Shown here in pieces: positions 10,746-18,591 of a DNA stretch of 64,000 nt. The DNA is from Kineosporia mesophila (GTDB lineage: Bacteria > Actinomycetota > Actinomycetes > Actinomycetales > Kineosporiaceae). Under the pieces are notes generated by a model, which saw only the letters and a program-made list of their open reading frames with translations, searched no databases and was not told the DNA's origin. Positions within the stretch are counted from its first letter, which is position 1; each line of letters opens with the position of its first letter. The DNA is taken from NCBI RefSeq assembly GCF_021129235.1, contig NZ_JAJOMA010000003.1:310001-374000 (forward strand). Reading direction: 5' to 3'. The position numbers and the translations under genes are program-made.

Positions 10746-11473
10746 GCGGCCCGCTGGGGGTGGCCACGGTGCTGAGGGTGGCCACGGTGCAGTCCGTGCC
10801 GGTGAACGGTGATGTCGAGGCGAACCTGCGCCGCACCGAGAGCATCGTGGAGCAGGCGGTGGCGGCCGGGGCGCGGCTGATCGTGTTCCCGGAGCTGTCC
10901 CTGACCGGCTACGACCTGGCCCTGGGCGACGACCCCCGGATGTGGTTCGCGCCCGGCGACGACCGGCTGGCCGGGGTCCGGCGGGCCGCGGCGGGATCGA
11001 CCGTGGTGGTCGGTGCGCTGCTGCGCTCCGGGTCCCGCCGCCACATCGCGTCGCTGGTGCTGAACGACGCGGCGCCCGACGTGGTGGCCCCGAAAACATA
11101 TCTGCACGGAGCGGAGTCAGACCTGGTCGAGCCGGGTGAGGGCCCTACGGTCGTGTCGGTCGACGGCTGGAACGTCGGGCTCGCGATCTGTTACGACACC
11201 GCCTTTCCCGAGCACGCCCGGGCCGCCCGCGCGGCGGGCGCCCAGGTGTACGCCGCCTCGGCGCTGTTCACGGCGGGCGAGGAGAGCAAGATCAGCGGGC
11301 GCATGGTCTCCGCCGCGGTCGATCACGGATTGTGGACGATCATGGCCAACCTGGGCGGTCACCAGCTGGGTGAACGCTCCGCGGGTGGCTCCGGCGCCTG
11401 GGCCCCCGACGGTTCGGTGGCCGCGAAGGCGGCCGGGTGTGACGAGGAGATTGTGACCGCCCAACTGCATTGA
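10742..11473 (+). CDS. Nitrilase-superfamily carbon-nitrogen hydrolase
   Basis: 243 residues with the complete Glu-Lys-Cys triad: Glu51 (FPELSLTGY), Lys118 (PKTYLHG) and Cys150 (ICYDTAFPE). It hydrolyses an amide or similar C-N bond through a Cys thioester; the substrate cannot be read from sequence. It is short for the superfamily but complete. It starts within the stop of the PHP gene, so the two are co-expressed, and it ends at a strong hairpin. Confidence 0.88.
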   Translation: MSGPLGVATVLRVATVQSVPVNGDVEANLRRTESIVEQAVAAGARLIVFPELSLTGYDLALGDDPRMWFAPGDDRLAGVRRAAAGSTVVVGALLRSGSRRHIASLVLNDAAPDVVAPKTYLHGAESDLVEPGEGPTVVSVDGWNVGLAICYDTAFPEHARAARAAGAQVYAASALFTAGEESKISGRMVSAAVDHGLWTIMANLGGHQLGERSAGGSGAWAPDGSVAAKAAGCDEEIVTAQLH

Positions 11474-11499
11474 GGACGCGGGGGCTCACCCGCGTCCTC
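11472..11499. terminator. Bidirectional terminator between convergent genes
   Basis: Perfect 11-base stem (GAGGACGCGGG at 11472-11482, complement at 11489-11499) with a 6-base loop. It begins at the nitrilase stop codon and precedes the end of the convergent methyltransferase gene. Confidence 0.75.
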
Positions 11500-11509
11500 C
11501 ATGCGGTGG

Positions 11510-12574
11510 TCATCGGTGCTGGTTCTGGCGTTCCAGCTCGGTGAGGTCGGCCGTGCGGGCTTCCGGGATCGTGATCGATTCGGGCTTCTTGCCTTTCGTC
11601 GTGTCTTTCGTGGCCACCGGAGCGGCCCGCAGGAAGGCACTGGTGGCCACGACCCCGGCGACCTCGAACCGGGTGCCACCGGCCAGGTGGGCCCGGGTGG
11701 CCTCCTCGACGCCCGGCCAGTTCTTGTCACCGAAGTCGTCGAGCACCACGATTCCGCCCGGTGCCACGATCTTCTCGGCGAAACGCAGGTCGTTGGCGAC
11801 GCCCTCGGCCGAGTGATCACCGTCGATGACGATGACGCCGTACTGACGGTCGCTGACCTTGGCCTGGATCTTCGGGTCTTCGGAGAAGCCCTTCACCAGC
11901 CGCACCCGCTTGCTGTCGACGCCGGCCAGGGACAGGTTCTCGCGCACCACGGTCTCGGTGACCGGGGAGCCGGAGGTGTCGGCCTTCAGCTCCGTGACCT
12001 GGAGCTGCACGTCGGCGAGCGGGTCGATGATGGTGAGCTGGTAGCTCAGGCCGATGCGGCTGATCTGCCGGGCCATTCCACCCGAAAACAAACCGAAAAG
12101 CGTCCCGATCTCCAGGATCTCGCCGTTCGGCGGGTTCAGCAGCGGTGTCGTGGCGAGCTTGCCGAGGATGTTGGGCGCTCCACCGGCGAGACGTCCCACG
12201 CCCCGCAGCTCCAGTTCGAAGAGTGTGCGGTAGGCCTGCACCACGCGCCCGTAGGCGTCGGGGGCGTTCGTCGCCTCGGCGATCTGCGAGGCCAGCTGCC
12301 GCAGACGTTCCTCACTGATGAGCCGTGTGCTGCGGCGGCCCTGCGACCCGAGCAGCAGGTCGACCGCGTAACCGGGGATGCGCACCTGGGCGCGCATCTT
12401 CTCCAGTTCGGTGCGGAGCTGCAGCATCTCGGTGCGCAGATCGAGGACCTCGGTGCTCTCGCTGAGAACCTGCCGGGCCCGTCTGCGGGCCAGGCGCTCG
12501 ATCCGCCGGTCGAGCACCGTGAGCACGGGCCTGAGGGCCCGGGCGGTCGTGTCTTGTGCCCATCTCTGCGCCAT
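11510..12574 (-). CDS. Class I SAM-dependent methyltransferase with N-terminal coiled coil
   Basis: 354 residues. Residues about 20-65 are heptad-rich and charged (LDRRIERLARRRARQV, LRTEMLQLRTELEKM), likely a coiled coil. The methyltransferase fold follows: motif I EILEIGTLFGLFSG (about 152-165), TIIDPLADV (acidic end of beta 2), VIVIDGDHSAEGV and IVVLDDF. This pattern fits the Methyltransf_24 group, often linked to cell-surface or glycan modification. The last 40 residues are charged. Substrate unknown. Confidence 0.82.
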   Translation of the reverse strand: MAQRWAQDTTARALRPVLTVLDRRIERLARRRARQVLSESTEVLDLRTEMLQLRTELEKMRAQVRIPGYAVDLLLGSQGRRSTRLISEERLRQLASQIAEATNAPDAYGRVVQAYRTLFELELRGVGRLAGGAPNILGKLATTPLLNPPNGEILEIGTLFGLFSGGMARQISRIGLSYQLTIIDPLADVQLQVTELKADTSGSPVTETVVRENLSLAGVDSKRVRLVKGFSEDPKIQAKVSDRQYGVIVIDGDHSAEGVANDLRFAEKIVAPGGIVVLDDFGDKNWPGVEEATRAHLAGGTRFEVAGVVATSAFLRAAPVATKDTTKGKKPESITIPEARTADLTELERQNQHR

Positions 12575-12656
12575 GGCCCTATGAGATCAGAGGATCACGC
12601 ACCGTCTCTCGCGACACGGTGGACACTCCACCGAAGATCCGACCCGGGCCACCCCT

Positions 12657-13178
12657 TCAGGGGACGGCCGGAGCCGTCTCGCCGTCACCGGACGTCGCCC
12701 CGGACACCACGGGCGGCTTGCTCGACCAGGGGAAGTTGATCCACCGGTCGGTCTCGCGCCAGGAGAAGTCGGGCTGAACGATCGTGCGGGGCTTGGTGTA
12801 GAGCACGGCCGAGCGCACCTGTGCGGGCTGATGGCGCCGCAACAGCTCCAGCACCAGGTCGAGCGTGCGGCCGGAGTCCGCCACATCGTCTACCACCAGC
12901 AGGTTCTTGCCCACGATGGCGTCGGTGTCGAGCAGCGGCTCCAGCACCACCGGATCGGGCAGGGTCTCCTCGATGTCGCTGTAGAACTCGACGTTGAGGG
13001 TGCCCGCGGCCTTCACACCCAGGGCGTACGAGATCGCCCCGGCCGGCAGCAGCCCGCCCCGGGCCACGGCGATCACCATGTCGGGCCGGAACCCGCTCCC
13101 GGCGATGTCCCGGGCAAGCTCCCGGCTCGCCTCGCCGAACAGGTCCCAGGTGAGGATCTCGCGTTCCGTGCTGCTCAT
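12657..13178 (-). CDS. Phosphoribosyltransferase (xanthine/hypoxanthine type)
   Basis: 173 residues. The PRPP-binding loop VVDDVADSGRT is at 95-105, with the PPi-binding region ARGGLLPAGAIS at about 39-50. It has the compact size and layout of Gpt-like purine phosphoribosyltransferases, which salvage a free purine onto PRPP in the cytoplasm. Purine specificity cannot be fixed from these motifs. Transcribed alone; the methyltransferase gene downstream may follow in the same transcript (82-base gap). Confidence 0.85.
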   Translation of the reverse strand: MSSTEREILTWDLFGEASRELARDIAGSGFRPDMVIAVARGGLLPAGAISYALGVKAAGTLNVEFYSDIEETLPDPVVLEPLLDTDAIVGKNLLVVDDVADSGRTLDLVLELLRRHQPAQVRSAVLYTKPRTIVQPDFSWRETDRWINFPWSSKPPVVSGATSGDGETAPAVP

Positions 13179-13228
13179 CCGGTCAATCTACTGGGCTTCC
13201 CGCCCGGCCCGGACAGCAGCTCCGCAGA

Positions 13229-13684
13229 TCAGGCCGACGTCGAGGCGGCGTATTCCTCGGGGCCCTTCTGGGCCGCCACCGGGTCCATCCACATGACCTG
13301 CCAGCCGTGGCCGTCGAGGTCGAAGAAGCTGCGCGAGCACATGAAACCGTAGTCTTCCAGGCCGTCCGCCTCGACCGCCCCCGCGGCCAGCGCGGCATCG
13401 GCGACCGTGTTGACCTCCTCGCGGGACGACACGCTGAAGCAGTAGAGCGCCAGCGCGTGCGTGCGGGCGTCGCCCATCGGCAGCTGGGAGAACTGGGCGA
13501 ACTTCTCGTGACTCAGCAGCATGACGCTGGCCTGCTCGCCGATCAGCATGCGGCTGGCGGTGTCGTCGCTGAAGTTCGGGTCGAAGCTGAACCCGAGCCG
13601 GGCGAAGAACGCCTTGCTGCGCTCGAGGTCCGCCACCGGAATGTTCAGGAACAGCGTGCGGCCGGGGTGTTCGGGGGTGGTCAC
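13229..13684 (-). CDS. VOC-family protein (glyoxalase/bleomycin-resistance fold)
   Basis: 151 residues. The start TTPEHPGRTLFLNIPVADLERSKAFFARLGF is typical of VOC proteins, and the second half ends with DLDGHGWQVMWMDP, the usual closing strand. It belongs to the PhnB-like or lyase group. Several likely metal-site residues are present, but I cannot tell whether it is an enzyme or a binding protein. Single gene. Confidence 0.85.
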   Translation of the reverse strand: MTTPEHPGRTLFLNIPVADLERSKAFFARLGFSFDPNFSDDTASRMLIGEQASVMLLSHEKFAQFSQLPMGDARTHALALYCFSVSSREEVNTVADAALAAGAVEADGLEDYGFMCSRSFFDLDGHGWQVMWMDPVAAQKGPEEYAASTSA

Positions 13685-13747
13685 AGGAGGTCTCCAGGTG
13701 GGGAGGGCGGCGTGTACATCCTGGTAGACCGGGCCGCCCGGCAGAAC

Positions 13748-15223
13748 TCATCGGTGAATCCGGAGCGCTTCCTCCGGCCGTTGCCAGACCGGCGGCTCCC
13801 CCGGGCTCAGGTCCGGATCGTTCACCCGAAAGGTCTTGATCGGCCCCGGACCGGTGTGAGGCCCCTCGAAACGCACCGTCACCCGGCCCAGACCCGCCCC
13901 CTGCACCCAGCCCGGCCCCCGCTCGGCATGGACGATGTCCTGCCCCGGACGCCAGTCCGGCACCTCAGAGGTGTCGGGCGGGGAGTCGTCCAGCTCGGCG
14001 GTCCAGCCGAAACCCTTGGAAGCGTGCACTTCCTGGGCCTCGACGGGATCACGCTCCACCGCTGTGGCCAGGATCGGCCCCCGGTCGGAAACCACCACCG
14101 CCTCCGGGTCCACGGGCTCGCCGGCCTCGCCCTCCGCCTCGTCCCGCTCACCGAACAGATCTGCCAGCAGGTCGGTCTGGGCGAAGTCGGTGAGGCCGGC
14201 CACGCCGACGCCGAGCAGGCGCACGCCGTCGCTGACGTCGACGGCGTCGAGGAGCTGACGGATGCTGGCCATGATCTTGCTCAGCGAGTCGGTGGGCTGA
14301 TCGAGGGTGAACGACCGGGTGATGGTGCTGAAGTCGTAGCTGCGCACCTTGATCGTGATGGTGCGGGCGCAGAGGCCGTCCTGGGTGATGCGGCCGACCA
14401 CCCGGCCGGCCATCCGGCGGGCGTGAGCCATGAGCTCGCGGCGGTCGGTGAGGTCGGTGGAGAACGTCTCCTCGGCGGAGACCGACTTGGCGTCGCGCTC
14501 GGGCTCCAGCTCACGGTTGTCGATGCCCTGGGCGTGCTGGTGCACGGCGCTGCCGTGGGCCTTGCCGAGGATGCCGATGATCTCTTTGCCGGGCACGGCG
14601 GCCACCTCGCCGATCGTGTGCATGCCGTACTTGTGCAGGCGGTCCTGGGTGGCGGGGCCGATACCGGGCAGCTTGCGCACGGGCATCGGGGCGAGCAGTT
14701 CCCGCTCGGCGCCGGGCGCGACCACGGTCAGACCGTCGGGCTTGTTCAGGTCGGACCCGATCTTGGCGATGAGCTTGCTCGTGCCGGCACCGATCGACGC
14801 GGTGAGCCCGGTGCTCTCGTGGATGCGGCGGCGGATCTCCTCGGCCAGCTCGGTGACGCCGGCCACGTCGATGCCGGGCGCGGTGGGCGTCAGATCGACG
14901 TAGGCCTCGTCGACCGACACCTGCTCGACGATCGGCGACACCTCGGCCAGATGCGCCATGACCACCCTCGACGCCGCCCGGTAGGCCTGGAACCGCGGTG
15001 TGAGATAGGCGGCATTGGGACAGCGGCGGCGAGCTTCGAAAATCGACATCGCCGAGCCGACCCCGAACGTTCGGGCCTCGTACGACGCCGTCGAGACCAC
15101 CCCCCGGCGACCGGTTCCGCCCACGATGACCGGCTTTCCCCGCAGCGAGGGCTTGTGCAGCTGCTCGACGGCGGAGAAGAAGGCGTCGAGATCCAGGTGC
15201 AGGATCACCGGCCGGGTTCTCAT
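13748..15223 (-). CDS. dinB: DNA polymerase IV (Y-family) with C-terminal extension
   Basis: 491 residues from ATG 15223 (MRTRPVILHLDLDAFFSAVE); the longer frame to 15268 adds 15 residues without family match. Catalytic motifs are intact: DLDAFF, YEARTFGV, and SVDEAYVDL. HhH region KLPGIGPATQDRLHKYG. A clamp-binding motif QTDLLADLF follows the little finger. A further ~125 residues (acidic linker, then DIVHAERGPGWVQGAGLGRVTVRF) form an extra small beta domain, seen in some actinobacterial DinB proteins. It performs error-prone translesion synthesis. Unlinked to neighbours. Confidence 0.95.
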   Translation of the reverse strand: MRTRPVILHLDLDAFFSAVEQLHKPSLRGKPVIVGGTGRRGVVSTASYEARTFGVGSAMSIFEARRRCPNAAYLTPRFQAYRAASRVVMAHLAEVSPIVEQVSVDEAYVDLTPTAPGIDVAGVTELAEEIRRRIHESTGLTASIGAGTSKLIAKIGSDLNKPDGLTVVAPGAERELLAPMPVRKLPGIGPATQDRLHKYGMHTIGEVAAVPGKEIIGILGKAHGSAVHQHAQGIDNRELEPERDAKSVSAEETFSTDLTDRRELMAHARRMAGRVVGRITQDGLCARTITIKVRSYDFSTITRSFTLDQPTDSLSKIMASIRQLLDAVDVSDGVRLLGVGVAGLTDFAQTDLLADLFGERDEAEGEAGEPVDPEAVVVSDRGPILATAVERDPVEAQEVHASKGFGWTAELDDSPPDTSEVPDWRPGQDIVHAERGPGWVQGAGLGRVTVRFEGPHTGPGPIKTFRVNDPDLSPGEPPVWQRPEEALRIHR

Positions 15224-15285
15224 ACCTACTGTTCTACCCGCCGGGTACGACATTCCTGCCCCGCCCACCCGGATAGAGTTGGGAC

Positions 15286-15756
15286 ATGTCTGGCTCGGAC
15301 ATTCCGGGCGCCCCCGGCGAGGCGTCCCCCAAGCGGCTCACCATGCTGGTCGGCGTCGACGGCTCGGAGAGTTCCCTGCGCGCCCGCGCCTACGCCGTCG
15401 GCCTGGCCCGGCGCTCCCATGCGTATCTGATCATGGTCTACGTGCGGCAGCTCAGCACGATGACGGCGTTCGCCCCCGGCCCGGGCACCGCCGCGATCGA
15501 GGAGGCGGAGGACGAGGTGGCCGCCGAGCTGCGCAAGGAGATGACCATGCTCGCCGAAGACCCCGGCCCCCCGCTCGACGCCGAGCTGATCGAGTGCACG
15601 GGCAGCCCGTTCCAGGCCCTCCACCAGATCGCCGCCGACCGCCGGGCCGACGCCATCATCGTGGGCGCCTCGAAACAGGCCGGCCACCGGTTCGTCGGAT
15701 CCCTCGCCGTACACCTGGTGCGCAACGCGACCTGCCCGGTGACCGTCGTCCCCTGA
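15286..15756 (+). CDS. Universal stress protein, UspA family
   Basis: 156 residues, one Usp domain. MLVGVDGSESSLRARAYAV opens the fold, and GASKQAGHRFVGSLAVHLVRNA holds the nucleotide-binding glycines in the G-x2-G-x9-G style (imperfect: GASKQAGHRFVGS). A 15-residue N-terminal extension precedes the domain. It is divergent from dinB with a 62-base gap that must hold both promoters. Confidence 0.88.
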   Translation: MSGSDIPGAPGEASPKRLTMLVGVDGSESSLRARAYAVGLARRSHAYLIMVYVRQLSTMTAFAPGPGTAAIEEAEDEVAAELRKEMTMLAEDPGPPLDAELIECTGSPFQALHQIAADRRADAIIVGASKQAGHRFVGSLAVHLVRNATCPVTVVP

Positions 15757-15962
15757 AACGCCCGGACGTACCTCGCCCGCGATTCCCACCCCGGGCCACT
15801 TCCGCGCGATCACGAGCAGGGGACGCGACGGTTGCCATCCGGTCCGGGCCACCCATCGCGATGTGTACACATCGCGATCTTCTCGGTCCGCGCCAGGCTT
15901 CACACCCGGGAGGTACCGCATGATCACGAACGAGGGGACACCGGCGCGGGCGAACCGCTGCC
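15757..15962. repeat. Convergent intergenic region with 24-bp perfect palindrome and flanking direct repeats
   Basis: No gene. A 24-base perfect palindrome without spacer occupies 15855-15878; its half site is ATCGCGATGTGT. Related direct repeats flank it: GATCACGAGCAGGGGAC near 15808-15824 and GATCACGAACGAGGGGAC near 15920-15937. It lies between the 3' ends of usp (plus) and mftD1 (minus), where an operator is not expected. It may be a protein-binding or cruciform site; a terminator role is possible but there is no T-tract. Confidence 0.6.
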
Positions 15963-17138
15963 TCAGGGGCTGAAACCGGGCGGTATCACCAGGTCGTCCG
16001 GGGTGAGCTCCTGCACCGACGACCGGCCCAGGCCGAGCACCGCTGAGTCGATACCGCCGCGCAGGACGTCCAGCACGTTCTCCACGCCGGCCTGCCCGTT
16101 CGCCGCGAGGCCCCACAGGTACGCGCGGCCGATCATCACCGCCCTCGCCCCCAGGGCCAGGGCCTTCACCACGTCCGACCCGCGCCGGACACCCCCGTCC
16201 AGCAGCACCTCCACCTGGTCGCCGACCGCCGCGACGACGGCGGGCAGGCTGCGCACGGAGGCCGGTTCGGTGTCGAGGTTGTTCCCGCCGTGGTTGGACA
16301 CCGAGATCGCCGTGGCGCCGGCGTCGACGGCCCGCAGCGCGTCGTCCACCCGCGTGACCCCCTTGACCATGAACTCCCCCTCCCACTGCGAGCGCAACCA
16401 GGCCACGTCGTCCCACGTCGGTGGCGGGGTCTGCTTCCAGGTGCCGTAGGCCTCGAAGAACGTGGGGACCGGGGCACCGGGTTCGGCCAGGTTCGGCACG
16501 GTCAGGTCGGGCAGTTCACCGGCGCGCACCCAGTCGAGCAGCCAGCGCGGGCGGCGCAGGACGGCGGGCGCGAGGCGGATCGCGGTGGGCAGGTCGACGC
16601 GCAGGGGGATGTGGGGTGAACCGGCGTCCCGCCCTTCGGAGAACGACCAGTTCAGAGTGAGGACGAGCCCGGCGGCGCCGGCCTGGGCGGCCCGTTCCAC
16701 CCCGGCCGCCAGGTGGTCGCGGGAGCCGGTCCAGCTGATCTGGAAGAACGTGGCGGGGTTGGCCGCGATCACGTCCTCCAGCGGCTTGCTCGCGAACGAC
16801 GAGAGCCCCATCGCGACCCCGCGGGCGGCGGCGGCCCGGGCGACCGCGATCTCACCCTGTGGGTGCACGGCCTGCACGCCGGTCGGGGAGATCAGCACCG
16901 GTATCGACAGCGGCTGCCCCATCACGGTGACGCCGAGCGAGCGGGTCGGCGCCAGGTCTGCGACGTGCGGGGCGAGTCCCAGTTCGGCGAAGGCCCGCTG
17001 GTTGTCCTGGAGGGTGAGCCCGCGCTCGGACCCGGCCAGAAGTGCCTGGTACACGGGGGCGGGCAGGCGCCGGGCAGCTCGGCGCTGAGCCTCGGCGACG
17101 CTCTCGAACCAGGGGTTGCGGGCCCAGGGGTTCAGCAC
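15963..17138 (-). CDS. mftD: MftD-like FMN alpha-hydroxy-acid oxidase paralogue with altered active site
   Basis: 391 residues, same fold and length as pre-mycofactocin synthase MftD. It shares long blocks with the 17303-18508 protein: NPWFESVAEA, SPTGVQAVHP, SNHGGNNLD (base His about 283) and GRAYLWGLAANGQAGVENV. Two positions that in the glycolate-oxidase superfamily are the active-site Tyr (FFQxY) and Asp (TxD) read Ser135 (FFQISW) and Asn163 (TLNWSFS) here, while the sister has Tyr130 and Asp158. It may have a different or weaker activity. It diverges from the second mftD and shares a 164-base promoter region. Confidence 0.85.
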   Translation of the reverse strand: MLNPWARNPWFESVAEAQRRAARRLPAPVYQALLAGSERGLTLQDNQRAFAELGLAPHVADLAPTRSLGVTVMGQPLSIPVLISPTGVQAVHPQGEIAVARAAAARGVAMGLSSFASKPLEDVIAANPATFFQISWTGSRDHLAAGVERAAQAGAAGLVLTLNWSFSEGRDAGSPHIPLRVDLPTAIRLAPAVLRRPRWLLDWVRAGELPDLTVPNLAEPGAPVPTFFEAYGTWKQTPPPTWDDVAWLRSQWEGEFMVKGVTRVDDALRAVDAGATAISVSNHGGNNLDTEPASVRSLPAVVAAVGDQVEVLLDGGVRRGSDVVKALALGARAVMIGRAYLWGLAANGQAGVENVLDVLRGGIDSAVLGLGRSSVQELTPDDLVIPPGFSP

Positions 17139-17191
17139 GCCTGAACCCTAACGGGTGAATCCGCGGGCGACCGGTGACGGATCCCGCCCGC

Positions 17192-17216
17192 TATATTGTC
17201 ACTTCGTGCCAATATA
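17192..17216. promoter_or_regulatory. Imperfect palindrome between divergent mftD genes, candidate MftR site
   Basis: Arms TATATTGTCAC (17192-17202) and GTGCCAATATA (17206-17216) match at 10 of 11 positions around a 3-base spacer. It is an AT-rich island in the divergent promoter region. Geometry (arms around 3 bases, CAC/GTG at the centre) resembles the palindrome at 34091-34113 in front of mftA. Regulation by MftR is inferred. Confidence 0.55.
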
Positions 17217-17302
17217 ACTTTCAGGGTCCGGCGGGCAGTTCCAGCGGTCGATCACCAGATCAGCGCTTTTCCGTTCCGCCTCTCGAAGAGGAGAGAACAC
17301 AG

Positions 17303-18508
17303 ATGGCCAACCCGTGGTTCGAGACGGTCGCCGAGGCGCACCGGCGCGCCAGGAAGCGGCTGCCCAGGTCCGTGTACATGGCACTGGTCGGCGGTTCCGA
17401 GCGCGGTCTGACCGTCGACGACAACATGAACGCCTTCGGCGAGCTCGGTTTCGCGCCGCACGTCGCCGGGCTGTCGCAGACCCGCGAGCTGGGCACGTCG
17501 GTCATGGGCCAGGACCTGGCCCTGCCGGTGATGATCTCCCCGACCGGCGTGCAGGCCGTGCACCCCGAGGGTGAGGTCGCGGTCGCCCGCGCCGCCGCCG
17601 CGCGGGGCATCACGATGGGGCTGAGCTCGTTCGCGAGCCGGTCGATCGAGGAGGTCGCCGCGGTCAACGACAAGACGTTCTTCCAGATGTACTGGGTCGG
17701 TACCCGGGAGGTCCTGGTGCAGCGCATGGAGCGCGCCCGGGCGGCCGGGGCCAAGGGCCTGATCCTGACCACCGACTGGTCGTTCTCGATGGGCCGCGAC
17801 TGGGGCTCCCCGGAGATCCCCTCGAAGATCGACCTGAAGACGGCGATCAAGTTCGCCCCCGAGGTGCTGATCCGGCCGAAGTGGCTGTACCAGTTCGGTC
17901 GCACCCGGACGATCCCCGACCTGACCACGCCGAACCTGGCCCCGCCGGACGGCGGCCCGGCGCCGACCTTCTTCGGCGCCTACGGCGAGTGGTACGGCAC
18001 CCCGCTGCCCACCTGGGACGACATCGCCTGGCTGCGCGAGCGGTGGGGTGGCCCGTTCATGCTCAAGGGCGTCATGCGGGTGGACGACGCGAAGCGCGCC
18101 GTCGACGCCGGGGTCACGGCGATCTCGGTCTCCAACCACGGCGGTAACAACCTGGACGCCACCCCGGCCTCGATCCGGGCGCTGCCCGCGATCGCGCAGG
18201 CCGTCGGCCACGACATCGAGGTGGTCCTCGACGGCGGCATCCGCCGCGGCTCCGACGTGGTCAAGGCCCTCGCCCTGGGTGCCCGGGCCGTGATGATCGG
18301 CCGCGCGTACCTGTGGGGCCTCGCGGCCAACGGCCAGGCCGGCGTGGAGAACGTCATCGACATCCTGCGCGGCGGTATCGACTCCGCTGTGCTGGGTCTC
18401 GGTCACTCCTCGGTCCACGACCTGACCCGCGACGACCTGATCGTCCCGGACGGTTTCACCCGCTCCCTCGGGGTGACCCCGGCGTCCAAGGCGGTCGGGC
18501 CCGCCTGA
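17303..18508 (+). CDS. mftD: Pre-mycofactocin synthase MftD (FMN-dependent)
   Basis: 401 residues from ATG 17303 (MANPWFETVAEAHRRARKRLP), with GAAGAGGAGAG upstream. In the known pathway MftD oxidises the AHDP intermediate made from the MftA Val-Tyr end to a dicarbonyl form, using FMN. Superfamily active-site residues are present: Tyr130 (FFQMYW), Asp158 (TTDWSFS), Lys255 (MLKGV) and His279 (SNHGGNNLD); phosphate-binding DGGIRRGSD and GRAYLWG follow. It lies about 14 kb from mftC rather than next to it. Followed by a terminator. Confidence 0.93.
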   Translation: MANPWFETVAEAHRRARKRLPRSVYMALVGGSERGLTVDDNMNAFGELGFAPHVAGLSQTRELGTSVMGQDLALPVMISPTGVQAVHPEGEVAVARAAAARGITMGLSSFASRSIEEVAAVNDKTFFQMYWVGTREVLVQRMERARAAGAKGLILTTDWSFSMGRDWGSPEIPSKIDLKTAIKFAPEVLIRPKWLYQFGRTRTIPDLTTPNLAPPDGGPAPTFFGAYGEWYGTPLPTWDDIAWLRERWGGPFMLKGVMRVDDAKRAVDAGVTAISVSNHGGNNLDATPASIRALPAIAQAVGHDIEVVLDGGIRRGSDVVKALALGARAVMIGRAYLWGLAANGQAGVENVIDILRGGIDSAVLGLGHSSVHDLTRDDLIVPDGFTRSLGVTPASKAVGPA

Positions 18509-18517
18509 TCCGCCGCT

Positions 18518-18557
18518 CGAACTGCCCCCGGGAGCACCGGTTTCCGGGGGCAGTTCG
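18518..18557 (+). terminator. Intrinsic terminator after mftD
   Basis: Perfect 14-base stem CGAACTGCCCCCGG (18518-18531) with its complement at 18544-18557 and a 12-base loop, 10 bases past the mftD stop. No T-run follows, as is common in high-GC actinomycetes. Confidence 0.75.
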
Positions 18558-18591
18558 CCGCCCGGACGCGTTGCGTGAACGCTGGTGACGG

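Noticed and set aside
13307-15430. 707-aa plus-strand open frame over dinB and the VOC gene
   Set aside because: Crosses two well-identified minus-strand genes and shows no family features.
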